Made by a program: the position numbers and the translations under genes
Part shown: one piece after another, positions 20,615 to 28,565 of the stretch
Layout of the letters: every line of letters starts with the position of its first letter
Numbering within the stretch: the stretch's first letter is position 1
Assembly (NCBI RefSeq): GCF_016862115.1
Contig: NZ_BOMI01000128.1
Location: forward strand, 1 to 64,000
Direction of reading: 5' to 3'
Origin: Paractinoplanes deccanensis
GTDB taxonomy: Bacteria > Actinomycetota > Actinomycetes > Mycobacteriales > Micromonosporaceae
DNA: 64,000 bases
The notes under the pieces: generated by a model
Databases searched by the model: none
Told to the model about the DNA's origin: nothing
Seen by the model: the letters and a program-made list of their open reading frames with translations, nothing else

Positions 20615-21064
20615 ATGGACTCCATCGACCTGCGGCTGATCGAGCTGCTACGGGAGAACGCCCGCTCGTCGTACGCGGAGCTCGCCCGCAAGGTCGGGCT
20701 GTCGGCGCCCGCCGTGCACGAGCGCGTCGGCAAGCTCGAGGCCGCCGGCACCATCCGCGGCTACCGGGCCGAGGTCGACCACGAGGCGCTGGGCCTCGGC
20801 GTCACCGCGCTGATCGGCATCATCGAGGACTCGGGCGCCGACACCGACGACGTGCTGGCCGCCGTGCGCGCCATGCCCGAGGTCGAGAGCTGCTACTTCA
20901 TGGCCGGCGTGGAGTCGTACCAGCTGACCGTGCGCGTCGGCACGATCGCCGAGCTCGAGCAGCTGATCGTCCGCATCAACCGCACGCCCGGCGTCGCCTC
21001 GACCCGCACGGCGATAGCCCTCTCCACGAAGTGGGAAAATCGGCCCCAGCCCGGGTTGGCGTAG
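20615..21064 (+). CDS. Lrp/AsnC-family regulator
   Basis: 149 residues. An N-terminal winged helix (IDLRLIELLRENARSSYAELARKVGLS, then VHERVGKLE) is followed by a RAM/ligand-binding domain (~60-140). It opens with DSIDLRLIELL and has no extension. Family members sense amino acids or other small molecules and form octamers. An AsnC-type gene near mqn genes is also known in Streptomyces, so it may control neighbouring metabolism (inference). Expressed from an apparently leaderless promoter. Confidence 0.9.
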   Translation: MDSIDLRLIELLRENARSSYAELARKVGLSAPAVHERVGKLEAAGTIRGYRAEVDHEALGLGVTALIGIIEDSGADTDDVLAAVRAMPEVESCYFMAGVESYQLTVRVGTIAELEQLIVRINRTPGVASTRTAIALSTKWENRPQPGLA

Positions 21065-21206
21065 CGGGGGTGTTTTCCCTTCTGGGCCTCGCGAATCTGG
21101 CAGGCTGAGGGGGTCGTCTTTCGCCGGCTTGGCGCTCAGCCGGCGCTTCGTCGTTGGTCCCGGCTTTTCGCCGCCGGCTTGGCGGCCGGGCAGCCTTTTC
21201 GCCGTC

Positions 21207-21298
21207 GGCTGGGTGATCGGTCGGCCTTTTCGCGGTCGGCTGGGTGATCGGTCGGCCCTTTCGCGGTCGGCTCGGTGTTCAGTCGGCCTTTTCGCCGG
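21207..21298 (+). repeat. 31-bp imperfect tandem repeat at the DUF1089 stop codon
   Basis: Two near-identical 31-bp units (21207-21237 and 21238-21268, beginning GGCTGGGTGATCGGTCGGCC) are followed by a diverged third unit that contains the stop codon of the minus-strand DUF1089 gene. Weaker relatives extend upstream to ~21150. The unit includes the last codons of that gene, so its 3' end has been copied outward in tandem. Confidence 0.8.
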
Positions 21299-21923
21299 TG
21301 CGGGCGGCGAGGCCCGGGTAGTCGACGACGAAGCCGTCGTCGTCGACGGTGAGGTCGGCGCTGAAGGTCTCGCTGGCATACCGGATCCGTCCGTCCGGCA
21401 GCGCGGTGTAGATCTGGTCGGCCTGCACCACCTCGAGGCTCGGCAGCAGCACCCAGGCGACGCTGAGCCGGTGGGCAACGCCGACGTCGGCCCCTTGCGC
21501 CTGGTGCAGGCCCAGACGCCGTACGGGAAGAGTGTTCGTCAGCGGCGACCCGCCCAGATCGACGTCGAAGGCGCCGAAGAGCCGGTCAGGATCCTCGATG
21601 CCCGGGAAGCCCGCGCCCGCGTGCCCGCTGGCCGCCAGCACCGCGTCGAGGTCGCCCTGCTCCTTCGTGGTGGCGCGCCACCGCCCCGCGGCGAGCTCGA
21701 GCCGCACGCTGCGCGCCCACCCGGCCCCCTCGGCCGCCACATCGAGATAGTTGGTCACCCACTCCGCGTCGGTGCGCAGCTCGTAACGGCACGTGTACGG
21801 AATCGGATCGACGGCCAGCGCGGTGCCCCGCGCGTAGAGCCCGGAAGACGTGTCGACGAGGGCATGCTCGGCTCCGGCGGTGTCCCGGCGCTCCCAGAAC
21901 AGCGACTGCGGCAAGGGCGACAT
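21279..21923 (-). CDS. putative glycolipid-binding protein (DUF1089)
   Basis: 214 residues. The start SLFWERRDTAGAEHALV, the middle YELRTDAEWVTNYLDV and the end ADLTVDDDGFVVDYPGL match the pattern I know for the putative glycolipid-binding family (PF06475). No signal peptide or membrane helix. Function is unproven in the family. ATG start with AGAAGG very close (2 nt) upstream; the open frame extends much further but only through low-complexity sequence. The upstream 150 bp holds a duplicated palindrome (21989-22067), and tandem repeats flank its stop. Confidence 0.72.
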   Translation of the reverse strand: MSPLPQSLFWERRDTAGAEHALVDTSSGLYARGTALAVDPIPYTCRYELRTDAEWVTNYLDVAAEGAGWARSVRLELAAGRWRATTKEQGDLDAVLAASGHAGAGFPGIEDPDRLFGAFDVDLGGSPLTNTLPVRRLGLHQAQGADVGVAHRLSVAWVLLPSLEVVQADQIYTALPDGRIRYASETFSADLTVDDDGFVVDYPGLAARTGEKAD

Positions 21924-21988
21924 GTCCTTCTGTTTACCCGCGCCCGCCGACCGGCAACAGCCCTCACCGGAAACCCGCGCGAGCAAGA

Positions 21989-22067
21989 GAGAACGTTCTG
22001 TCTTGTTTTTCGCGGGTCGGGGCGCTGGTGGCGGGGCGGGGTTGGAGAGGGAGAACGTTCTGTCTTG
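21989..22067. promoter_or_regulatory. duplicated 17-bp element with the palindrome AGAACGTTCT
   Basis: GAGAACGTTCTGTCTTG occurs at 21989-22005 and again, identical, at 22051-22067. Each contains the perfect palindrome AGAACGTTCT, and the copies are 62 bp apart (close to six helical turns) in the region upstream of the DUF1089 gene. It looks like a paired operator for an unknown regulator; it is not the LexA pattern, which needs 4 nt between GAAC and GTTC. Confidence 0.45.
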
Positions 22068-22128
22068 CTTCGCGGCGCGTGGCTGGGCGGAGCATGGTGG
22101 GCTCGCGCCGCGCAGCGGGCCGGAAAGG

Positions 22129-22166
22129 CCGAAAGCCCGGCACGATCGCGCGTGCCGGGCTTTCGG
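22129..22166 (-). terminator. intrinsic terminator of the DEAD-box helicase gene
   Basis: CCGAAAGCCCGGCACG and CGTGCCGGGCTTTCGG form a perfect 16-bp stem with a 6-nt loop, beginning 14 nt past the helicase stop codon. The A/T-rich stem foot replaces a long U-tract, as is common in high-GC genomes. Confidence 0.85.
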
Positions 22167-22179
22167 GTGGATCTGTGGA

Positions 22180-23991
22180 TCAGAAGGTGCGCGCGGGGCG
22201 CGGGCTGCCGTAGCGGCCCGCCGAGCCGCCCTCGCGGCGGTCGTTGCGCTGGTTGTCGCGGCGGAAGCCGCCGGTGCGCTCGGCGTTGCGGCCGTAGCCG
22301 CGGTCGCCGGTGGGGCGGTCGGCGGCCGGTCGGTCACTGGCCGGTCGGTCACTGGCCGGGCGGTCGCCGAAGGAGCGGCGGTCGCCGTAGCCGCCACGGT
22401 CGCCATAGCCACCGCGGTCGTCGAAGGAACGCTGCGGGCGGTCGCCGTACGACGGGCGGTCGCTGCGGGGGCGGTCGCCGTACGAGCGGTCACTGCCCGT
22501 GCGGTCGTCGAACGAACGCTGCGGACGGTCACCGTACGAACGCTGCGGACGGTCACCACGCGGGCGGTCGCCGCCGAAGCCGCGACGGTCGCGGTCGCCG
22601 AAGCGGCCGCGGGAGCCGCCACGCTCGCGGCGGGGCTCCGGCTCGTCGACCACGGGAACGCCGCTGGGCTCGCGGGCGCCGGTGATCTCGACCAGCTTCT
22701 CGTCGCCGAGGCGGACGCGGACCTCGCCCGGGTGGACGCCGGCCTTCGCCATCATCGCCTGGGTGCTGCGGCGCTGCTTGGGCAGGACCAGCGTGACCAC
22801 GGCGCCCGACTCGCCCGCGCGGGCGGTGCGGCCGGCGCGGTGCAGGTAGTCCTTCGGGTCCTTCGGCGGGTCCACGTGCACGACCAGCGAGATGCCGTCG
22901 ACGTGGATGCCGCGCGCGGCCACGTCCGTCGCCACGAGGACGCTGGTGCGGCCCTCCTTGAACTCGGCGAGCGTGCGCGTGCGCACCCGCTGGGTCTTGC
23001 CGCCGTGCAGGGCCCCGGCCCGGACGCCCACCGCGCGGAGCTGCTCGACCAGGCGGTCGACGCCCATCTGGGTGCGGGCGAAGACGATCGTCTTGCCCTC
23101 GCGGTTGGCGATCGACGCCGCGATCGGGAACTTGTCGTGCGGCGGGATCAGCAGCAGGTGGTGGTCCATCGTGGACACGCTGGCCTCGGCCGGCGCGGTC
23201 GAGTGGGTGACCGGGTCGTGCATGAACCGCTTGACCAGCGTGTCGACGTCACCGTCGAGTGTGGCCGAGAAGAGCAGGCGCTGCGCGTCGGCCGGGGTCT
23301 TGGCCAGCAGCTCGGTGACCTCGGGCAGGAAGCCCATGTCGGCCATCTGGTCGGCCTCGTCGAGCACCGTGATCTCGATGTCGTCGAGCTTGCAGGCGCC
23401 CCGCTCGATGAGGTCGGCGAGCCGGCCCGGGGTGGCGACCATGACCTCGACGCCGCGGCGCAGCGCGTCCATCTGCCGGTCGTACGGAACGCCGCCGACG
23501 GCGGTCTTGAGGAACACGCCCACCGCGCGGCCGAGCGGCATCAGCGCGTCGGCGACCTGCATCGCCAGCTCGCGCGTCGGCACCAGGATCAGGGCCTTGG
23601 GGTGGTGCGGGCGGGCGCGGCCGCCCTGCGCGACGCGGGCCAGCAGCGGCAGGCCGAACGCCAGCGTCTTGCCGGAGCCGGTCTGGCCGCGGCCGAGAAC
23701 GTCGCGGCCGGAGAGCGCGTCGGGCATGGTCGCGGCCTGGATCTCGAAGGGCTGCGTGATGCCCTCGCGGTTGAGCACGCGGACGATCTCGGCGGGGAGG
23801 CCGAGCTCGGCGAAGCTCTTCACCGGGGCCGGAGCCGGCTCCTCGGTGACGACCGTCTCGGTGACGGTGGTCTCAGTGGTCTCAGTCGAGTCGGCGACCG
23901 GGGTCTCGGTCGCGTCGACCGCGGTCTCGGCGGTCTCGGAGGGGGAGTCGAAGACGGACGGGAACGTGCTGGGATCAGCGAAAGTGGTCAA
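22180..23991 (-). CDS. DEAD-box RNA helicase with RGG/Ser-Tyr-rich tail
   Basis: 603 residues. An acidic Thr/Glu/Val-rich N-tail (~1-60) precedes the Q motif (SFAELGLP...QPFEIQ), Walker A (GQTGSGKT), PTRELA, DEAD in VLDEADQMADMG, SAT in LFSATLDGD, and the C-terminal HRAGRTARAG. After ~430 the protein becomes a disordered tail of repeated RSYGDRPQRSFDDR-like units, typical of cold-shock helicases that condense with RNA. The TTG start is preferred because AGAGAGG lies 5 nt upstream; ATG at 24017 is an alternative without one. It probably unwinds structured mRNA or rRNA in the cold. The upstream gap (23992-24252) holds its promoter and leader. Confidence 0.9.
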   Translation of the reverse strand: MTTFADPSTFPSVFDSPSETAETAVDATETPVADSTETTETTVTETVVTEEPAPAPVKSFAELGLPAEIVRVLNREGITQPFEIQAATMPDALSGRDVLGRGQTGSGKTLAFGLPLLARVAQGGRARPHHPKALILVPTRELAMQVADALMPLGRAVGVFLKTAVGGVPYDRQMDALRRGVEVMVATPGRLADLIERGACKLDDIEITVLDEADQMADMGFLPEVTELLAKTPADAQRLLFSATLDGDVDTLVKRFMHDPVTHSTAPAEASVSTMDHHLLLIPPHDKFPIAASIANREGKTIVFARTQMGVDRLVEQLRAVGVRAGALHGGKTQRVRTRTLAEFKEGRTSVLVATDVAARGIHVDGISLVVHVDPPKDPKDYLHRAGRTARAGESGAVVTLVLPKQRRSTQAMMAKAGVHPGEVRVRLGDEKLVEITGAREPSGVPVVDEPEPRRERGGSRGRFGDRDRRGFGGDRPRGDRPQRSYGDRPQRSFDDRTGSDRSYGDRPRSDRPSYGDRPQRSFDDRGGYGDRGGYGDRRSFGDRPASDRPASDRPAADRPTGDRGYGRNAERTGGFRRDNQRNDRREGGSAGRYGSPRPARTF

Positions 23992-24252
23992 GAGAACCTC
24001 TCTACGGGGGCGCATGCTCGCGAATGGCCCGCCTCGGCTGCCGTGAGCCGACCGCTGAAATGCCCGCAAGAACGCCCGTGGCGTGCTCCGGATGGGCACG
24101 CCGCGTCAATAACTGTCATAAGTGTACGGCTCAACGTTTTCCACGCCGACCGCATTCCACGCCTGTAGTGGGCAGGCTCACGCCGGCGCAACCTCGCCAG
24201 CTTAGGGCAGGCGGGGTCGCACCACCAATCCAGTCGGATACCGGTCAGCCCG

Positions 24253-26409
24253 CTACTCGAACATCTTGCCGATCATGTCGCTGAACGAGCTGCCCGCTGT
24301 GAGCAGGAAAACGACGCTCACGGCGACCAGCAAACCGAGCACGACCAGCATCGCGACGGCGACCTTGAGGTTGCTGCGCCGCCGGTCGACGACCTCGTCC
24401 TGCCAGCCCTGGGCCAGGATGTGGCCGGTCAGCGAGCCGGAGGTCTCGATCGCGTTCATCGAGACCGGCATGGTTGTGTCGATCGTCTCGTATCCGCCGG
24501 TGCCGTAGAGCGTGCCGTGCAGGCGCTGCTGCGGCACGGCGATCGTCGAGTCGGGATCGTCGTGTGCGGTCCCGAAGGACGTGGTCGCCGGCGATCCGAA
24601 GATCGTGCCGGCGGGGGCTCCGGTCGGCTGACCGGAAGTCGGGCCGAAAGGCCGACCGGACGGGGCCGGCTCGCCGACCCCGAAGGGGGTGGTCACGCTG
24701 CGTGCGCTCGCTTCCGGGGGCATCGTGTACGCCGGAAGGCCGGCGCCGCCGCTCGGGATCATAGGCGGCGGGGGCACGATCGGCTGAGGCGGGCCGGGCA
24801 CCGGGCTCGGTCCGGGCGGCTCGGGCACCGGGCTCGGCCCCGGACCCGGGGGCACCGGGAACGGGCCGGGACCGGGCGGGACGGGCGACGGACCCGGACC
24901 CGGCGGCACGGGCGAGGGCCCAGGACCAGGGGGTACGGGGGAAGGCGGCACCGGGCTCGGCGACGGCGACGGCGCCGGACCCGGACCGGGCGGCGCCGGC
25001 GACGGTGCGGGCCCCGGGAACGGGCTCGGCGACGGCGCCGGGAAGGGTCCGGGCGCGGGTGGCGCCGGGAACGGGTCCGGCGGCTGGACCGGCTCGGGGT
25101 GACCCGGCTCGGGCCGCGTGGGCTCCGGCTTGTGCGGCGGCGCGGGAACCGGCGGCACCGGCCTGGGGGTCGGCTCCGGCGACGGCGCCGGGGACGGCTC
25201 GTCGGGCTGCGGCTCCGAGGGCTCCGGCTCGCCCGGCTTGGGCTCACCGGGCTTGGGCTCACCGGGCTTGGGCTCACCGGGCTTGGGCTCGTCCGGCTTC
25301 GGGTCGCCGGGCTGCGGCTCCGCGGGCTTGGGGTCGGCCGGCTTGGGGTCGGCGGGCTCGGGCTCGCTCGCCGATTTCACGTCCGCCACCGGCTTGATGA
25401 CGGGCACGCTGGCCGAGGCTTTGACCACGGGCGCGGCCGCCGTCGCAGCGGGCGCCGCGGTGGGAGCCGCAGAGCCACTGGGCGCGCCGCTGGTGGGCGC
25501 GGCGCTGTCGGACTCAGGGGCGGCTGCGCCTCCGCTGGCGGGCGCCGGGCTGGCGGGCGCCGGGCTGAAGGAAGCGGGGGTGGCCGGCGCTGCGCTGGTG
25601 GGCGCGGCTGCGGCGGTCGCGGAGCCGGCGGATGCCGACGTGGCAGACGTCGAGGCGGCGGGTGCGGTACCGGCGGATGCCGACGTGGCGGGTGTGGCAC
25701 CGGCGGACGCCGAGGTAGCGGGTGCGGCACCGGCGGATGCCGACGTGGCGGGTGTGGCACCGGCGGACGCCGAGGTAGCGGGTGTGGCACCGGCGGACGC
25801 CGACGTGGCGGGTGCGGAGCCGGCGGACGTCGGGCTGGCGGGCGCGGCGCTGGTGGGCTTTGCGGTCGCCTTGACGACGGGGGCGGCCGGGGCCGTCTCG
25901 ATCGGTGTCTCGGGTGTGCCGGGAGGGGTGACGAGCTTGGCGGACTTCGCGCCGTACAGCTTCGACTCGCCTGTGGGGCGCTTGAGGGCGCGGGCCACCT
26001 CGGCGGCGTCGGGCGTGACCGTGCCCGGGACGGTTGCCCGGGCGGCGCCCGATCCGAGCTTGGGTGAGAGCTGGCGGCTGGACCCGTCGACTCGCTCGGG
26101 CACGAGCGAAGGCTCGGACGAGGGCTCCGTCGAGGGCTCCGTCGAGGGCCCAGACGAGGGCTCGGGCGACGGGCGCTCCGGCGCCGCGGCTGGAGAGTCC
26201 GAGGAGGACTCGGCGGCAGGCACGGGAATCGACCCGGAGACCGAGGCGCGGCCGCTGGCGCCGCTCACCGGCGAGCTGGCGGGCGTGGCCCACAGCGCGC
26301 CCGGTGCGGGCGGCGGTGGGGGAGAGAACGTGTCGTCGCTGCTCGACGGCGTCGGCGTGGCGGCCGGCTTGGTGCCGTCGCTGTCCGGTGTCGCCTGCCG
26401 CTCGTCCAT
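24253..26409 (-). CDS. large Pro/Ala/Ser-rich tail-anchored membrane protein
   Basis: 718 residues. Nearly all of it is disordered: an acidic Ser/Glu-rich N-part, then 10-residue Ala/Thr/Ser repeats (PATSASAGAT type), then PKPGE pentapeptides, then long Pro-Gly-Ser stretches. Only the last ~130 residues look ordered (FGTAHDDPDSTIAVPQQRLHG, ETIDTTMPVSMNAIE), ending in a single membrane helix (LKVAVAMLVVLGLLVAVSVVFLL) and a 15-residue tail. With no signal peptide, the body is probably cytoplasmic. The ATG has GGGAGG at 4 nt. No family recognised; the position between an RNA helicase and a cell-wall hydrolase gives no clear role. Confidence 0.78.
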   Translation of the reverse strand: MDERQATPDSDGTKPAATPTPSSSDDTFSPPPPPAPGALWATPASSPVSGASGRASVSGSIPVPAAESSSDSPAAAPERPSPEPSSGPSTEPSTEPSSEPSLVPERVDGSSRQLSPKLGSGAARATVPGTVTPDAAEVARALKRPTGESKLYGAKSAKLVTPPGTPETPIETAPAAPVVKATAKPTSAAPASPTSAGSAPATSASAGATPATSASAGATPATSASAGAAPATSASAGATPATSASAGTAPAASTSATSASAGSATAAAAPTSAAPATPASFSPAPASPAPASGGAAAPESDSAAPTSGAPSGSAAPTAAPAATAAAPVVKASASVPVIKPVADVKSASEPEPADPKPADPKPAEPQPGDPKPDEPKPGEPKPGEPKPGEPKPGEPEPSEPQPDEPSPAPSPEPTPRPVPPVPAPPHKPEPTRPEPGHPEPVQPPDPFPAPPAPGPFPAPSPSPFPGPAPSPAPPGPGPAPSPSPSPVPPSPVPPGPGPSPVPPGPGPSPVPPGPGPFPVPPGPGPSPVPEPPGPSPVPGPPQPIVPPPPMIPSGGAGLPAYTMPPEASARSVTTPFGVGEPAPSGRPFGPTSGQPTGAPAGTIFGSPATTSFGTAHDDPDSTIAVPQQRLHGTLYGTGGYETIDTTMPVSMNAIETSGSLTGHILAQGWQDEVVDRRRSNLKVAVAMLVVLGLLVAVSVVFLLTAGSSFSDMIGKMFE
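25230..25385. repeat. 15-bp repeats coding for PKPGE-type pentapeptides
   Basis: Units such as GGCTTGGGCTCACCG recur in frame about ten times, three of them identical and adjacent. On the minus strand they encode PKPGE, PKPAD and related pentapeptides of the tail-anchored protein, a rigid, charged Pro-rich spacer. Confidence 0.8.
25661..25840. repeat. six 30-bp tandem units within the tail-anchored protein gene
   Basis: Units start at 25661, 25691, 25721, 25751, 25781 and 25811, each reading GGTGYGGYACCGGCGGAYGC and continuing; alternate units are most alike, so a 60-bp higher-order period is visible. They code for 10-residue Ala/Thr/Ser-rich repeats. Slippage should make this tract length-variable between strains. 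Confidence 0.9.
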
Positions 26410-26607
26410 GGAACCTCCCGACGCCGCGTGCCGACGGTTGGGAACGTCGGGCGCTGACCATAACCGTGCCATATCCGCGCGCGTCATCGCACCCGGCATC
26501 AACCGGACCATGCCCCTGGACGTGCACTGACCACCGGAAAGACGGTTTTGCTCTCCCTGACGGGCAATACCGGTTCCGACGGCGAGACCGAACGGGACGC
26601 GAGGCGT

Positions 26608-28359
26608 TTACGACCCCGAAGCGGACGCCGAGCCGCTCGCCGACGCCGAGGTGGACGACGACGAGGTGGTGGCCGAGGACGACGTGGAGCTGGAACTGTC
26701 GCCCGTCGGGCTCGACTCGCTGCCGCCCGAGCTGGAGCTGCCACTCGTGCCGCCGCTCGACGGCTGCTCGTTGGTGGGCGCCGTCGTCGGCTCGGTCGTC
26801 TTCGGCGGCTCCGTCGTCGTCGGAGGCGTGGTCGTCGGTGTCGTCGGTGGCGTGGTCGGCGGCGTCGTCGTCGGTGTCGTCGGCGGCGTCGTTGTCGGGG
26901 TCGTCGGCTTCGTCGGTGTGGTCGTTGTCGGCTTCGGCTCGGTCGGCTTCGTGGTCGTCGGCGTCGTCGGCTTGGTGGGCGGCGTCGGCCTCGTCGGGGT
27001 GCTGGGGAGGCCCGTGCCGGGGTTGCTCGGCGACCCGGTGCCCGGGTTGCTCGGCGAGCCGGTGCCCGGGGTGCCCGTGCCGGGGTTGGTCGGCGTGGTG
27101 CCGCCGTCGGTCGGGTCGGGGTCGGGCGCACCGAGGTTGGGGCCCTGCACGATGCCCTCGACGGAGCCGAAGACCCGGGTGGCCTGGAAGAGCCGCGACC
27201 AGCGCACGGGTGTGAGCCGCACGTTGAGGCCGGTGCGCGGGGCCTCGACCATCATGCCGTTGCCCGCGTACATCGCCACGTGGTGAATGCCTCGCCAGCT
27301 GCTCGACGAGCTGAAGAACAGCAGGTCGCCCGGGAGCAGGGAGTAGCGGTCGACCACCTTGTTGCGGGTCTGCCAGTACTGGTCGCGCGAGACGCGGGTC
27401 AGCTGGAAGCCGACCGAGCGGTACGCCGCGTACATCAGGCCGGAGCAGTCGTACTGGTCGGGACCTTCCTCGGACCAGACGTACGGGTCGCCGCGCTGTG
27501 CCAGGGCGAACTGGAGCGCCTGGATGGCCCGCGCGTCGGCGCCGCGACCGGCCTCTTCGCCGGCGAGGTAGGCCGCGCCGAGCTGGCTGTCCTGGGCGGT
27601 CTCGGTCGCCTCGGCGGCGCTCAGCTCGTCGGCGTGGGTGAGCTCGAGGGCCTGCTGCGCCGCCTGCTTCTGGGTGATCTGCGTGTTGAGCTTGTTGTAC
27701 TTGTCGACCAGCTCGGCGTAGCGCTCGGCGGCCAGGGCCTGCTCGTCGAGGGCGATCTGGGCGTTGATCTGCGCCTGCTCGATCTGGCGGCTGATGGCCT
27801 GCTGGGTGTCGACCTGGCCGCGCTGGATGCGGGCGAGGTCGCCGAGGCCGCTCAGCCCGGAGTCGAGCATGCCCGGCGGCAGCGCGGCGGCCTCACGCAT
27901 GGCCTGGGCGGCCGCTTCGGAGGCGGCGGACTGGGCCTGGCGCAGCGCCTCCTCGGCCTGGGTGAACTTGACCTGGGCGGCGGACTGCTGCTGGCTCGCC
28001 AGGTCGCGGTCCTGGCCGATCTGGATGAGCTGGTCGCCGAGGGTGGCGATCTCGGTGCGGCCCTTTTCGATCGCCTGGAGGGCGGGGCTCGTCGGGGTGG
28101 GGGTGAGCGTCGTCGTCGCGACCGGCAGGGTGCTGGCCTTTTGGCCCGGCAGGGTCAGGGTGCCGAGCGGCATCGGCCGGGCGCCGATGTCGGGCACCGA
28201 GACGCCGAGGTTGTCCTGCGGTGCCTGCGGGGCGGTGGCCGGGTCGGCCAGCGCGGGCAGCGGCGTGAAGAGTGTCGCGATGGCTGCGGCCACGGCCGAA
28301 TAGACGACGGGACGCCACCACGGGCGCGGTCGCCGAACACCGAGTCGTGCAGTCGCCAT
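26608..28359 (-). CDS. secreted NlpC/P60 peptidoglycan hydrolase
   Basis: 583 residues. A signal peptide (WWRPVVYSAVAAAIATLF...ALA, cleaved near residue 38) precedes a long coiled-coil region (~75-265, many Gln/Glu/Ala). The NlpC/P60 domain spans ~285-405: catalytic Cys305 in YDCSGL, the His in HHVAMYAGN and a third polar residue in the EAPRTG segment. A ~175-residue tail follows, first Thr/Pro/Lys repeats and then a Ser-rich end (SSSTSSSATTSSSS). Coil plus hydrolase is the layout of RipA/DipA-type enzymes that split septal peptidoglycan. Start ATG with GGGGAGC 2 nt upstream. The tail probably spans the cell wall. Divergent from mqnE. Confidence 0.9.
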   Translation of the reverse strand: MATARLGVRRPRPWWRPVVYSAVAAAIATLFTPLPALADPATAPQAPQDNLGVSVPDIGARPMPLGTLTLPGQKASTLPVATTTLTPTPTSPALQAIEKGRTEIATLGDQLIQIGQDRDLASQQQSAAQVKFTQAEEALRQAQSAASEAAAQAMREAAALPPGMLDSGLSGLGDLARIQRGQVDTQQAISRQIEQAQINAQIALDEQALAAERYAELVDKYNKLNTQITQKQAAQQALELTHADELSAAEATETAQDSQLGAAYLAGEEAGRGADARAIQALQFALAQRGDPYVWSEEGPDQYDCSGLMYAAYRSVGFQLTRVSRDQYWQTRNKVVDRYSLLPGDLLFFSSSSSWRGIHHVAMYAGNGMMVEAPRTGLNVRLTPVRWSRLFQATRVFGSVEGIVQGPNLGAPDPDPTDGGTTPTNPGTGTPGTGSPSNPGTGSPSNPGTGLPSTPTRPTPPTKPTTPTTTKPTEPKPTTTTPTKPTTPTTTPPTTPTTTPPTTPPTTPTTTPPTTTEPPKTTEPTTAPTNEQPSSGGTSGSSSSGGSESSPTGDSSSSTSSSATTSSSSTSASASGSASASGS

Positions 28360-28565
28360 GTGCTCCCCGTCCACCACGGCGCCGGCGCGCCGCTCGTCGT
28401 TCCCCCTAATGTGATACCCCACGTCTCACATTCCTGTCGATTGATCCCGGATGAAAGAAGACTGGGAATCTTGGTTACAGCGGCGTGAGCTGGAACCCCT
28501 GCCGCGCGGTTTCTTGTCGGGGGTGCGCCGTACCCTCGACAGCGAGGTCAGTGAGAGGGGCGCAC

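Noticed and set aside
21207..21298. CRISPR array
   Set aside because: The 31-bp units are directly adjacent with no unique spacers and no cas genes are present.
21989..22067. LexA/SOS boxes
   Set aside because: GAACGTTC lacks the 4-nt centre of the actinobacterial SOS box.
28360..28565. Cyclic di-AMP (ydaO) riboswitch before the NlpC/P60 gene
   Set aside because: The divergent spacer is too short and shows none of the conserved core sequence; no supporting stem was found.
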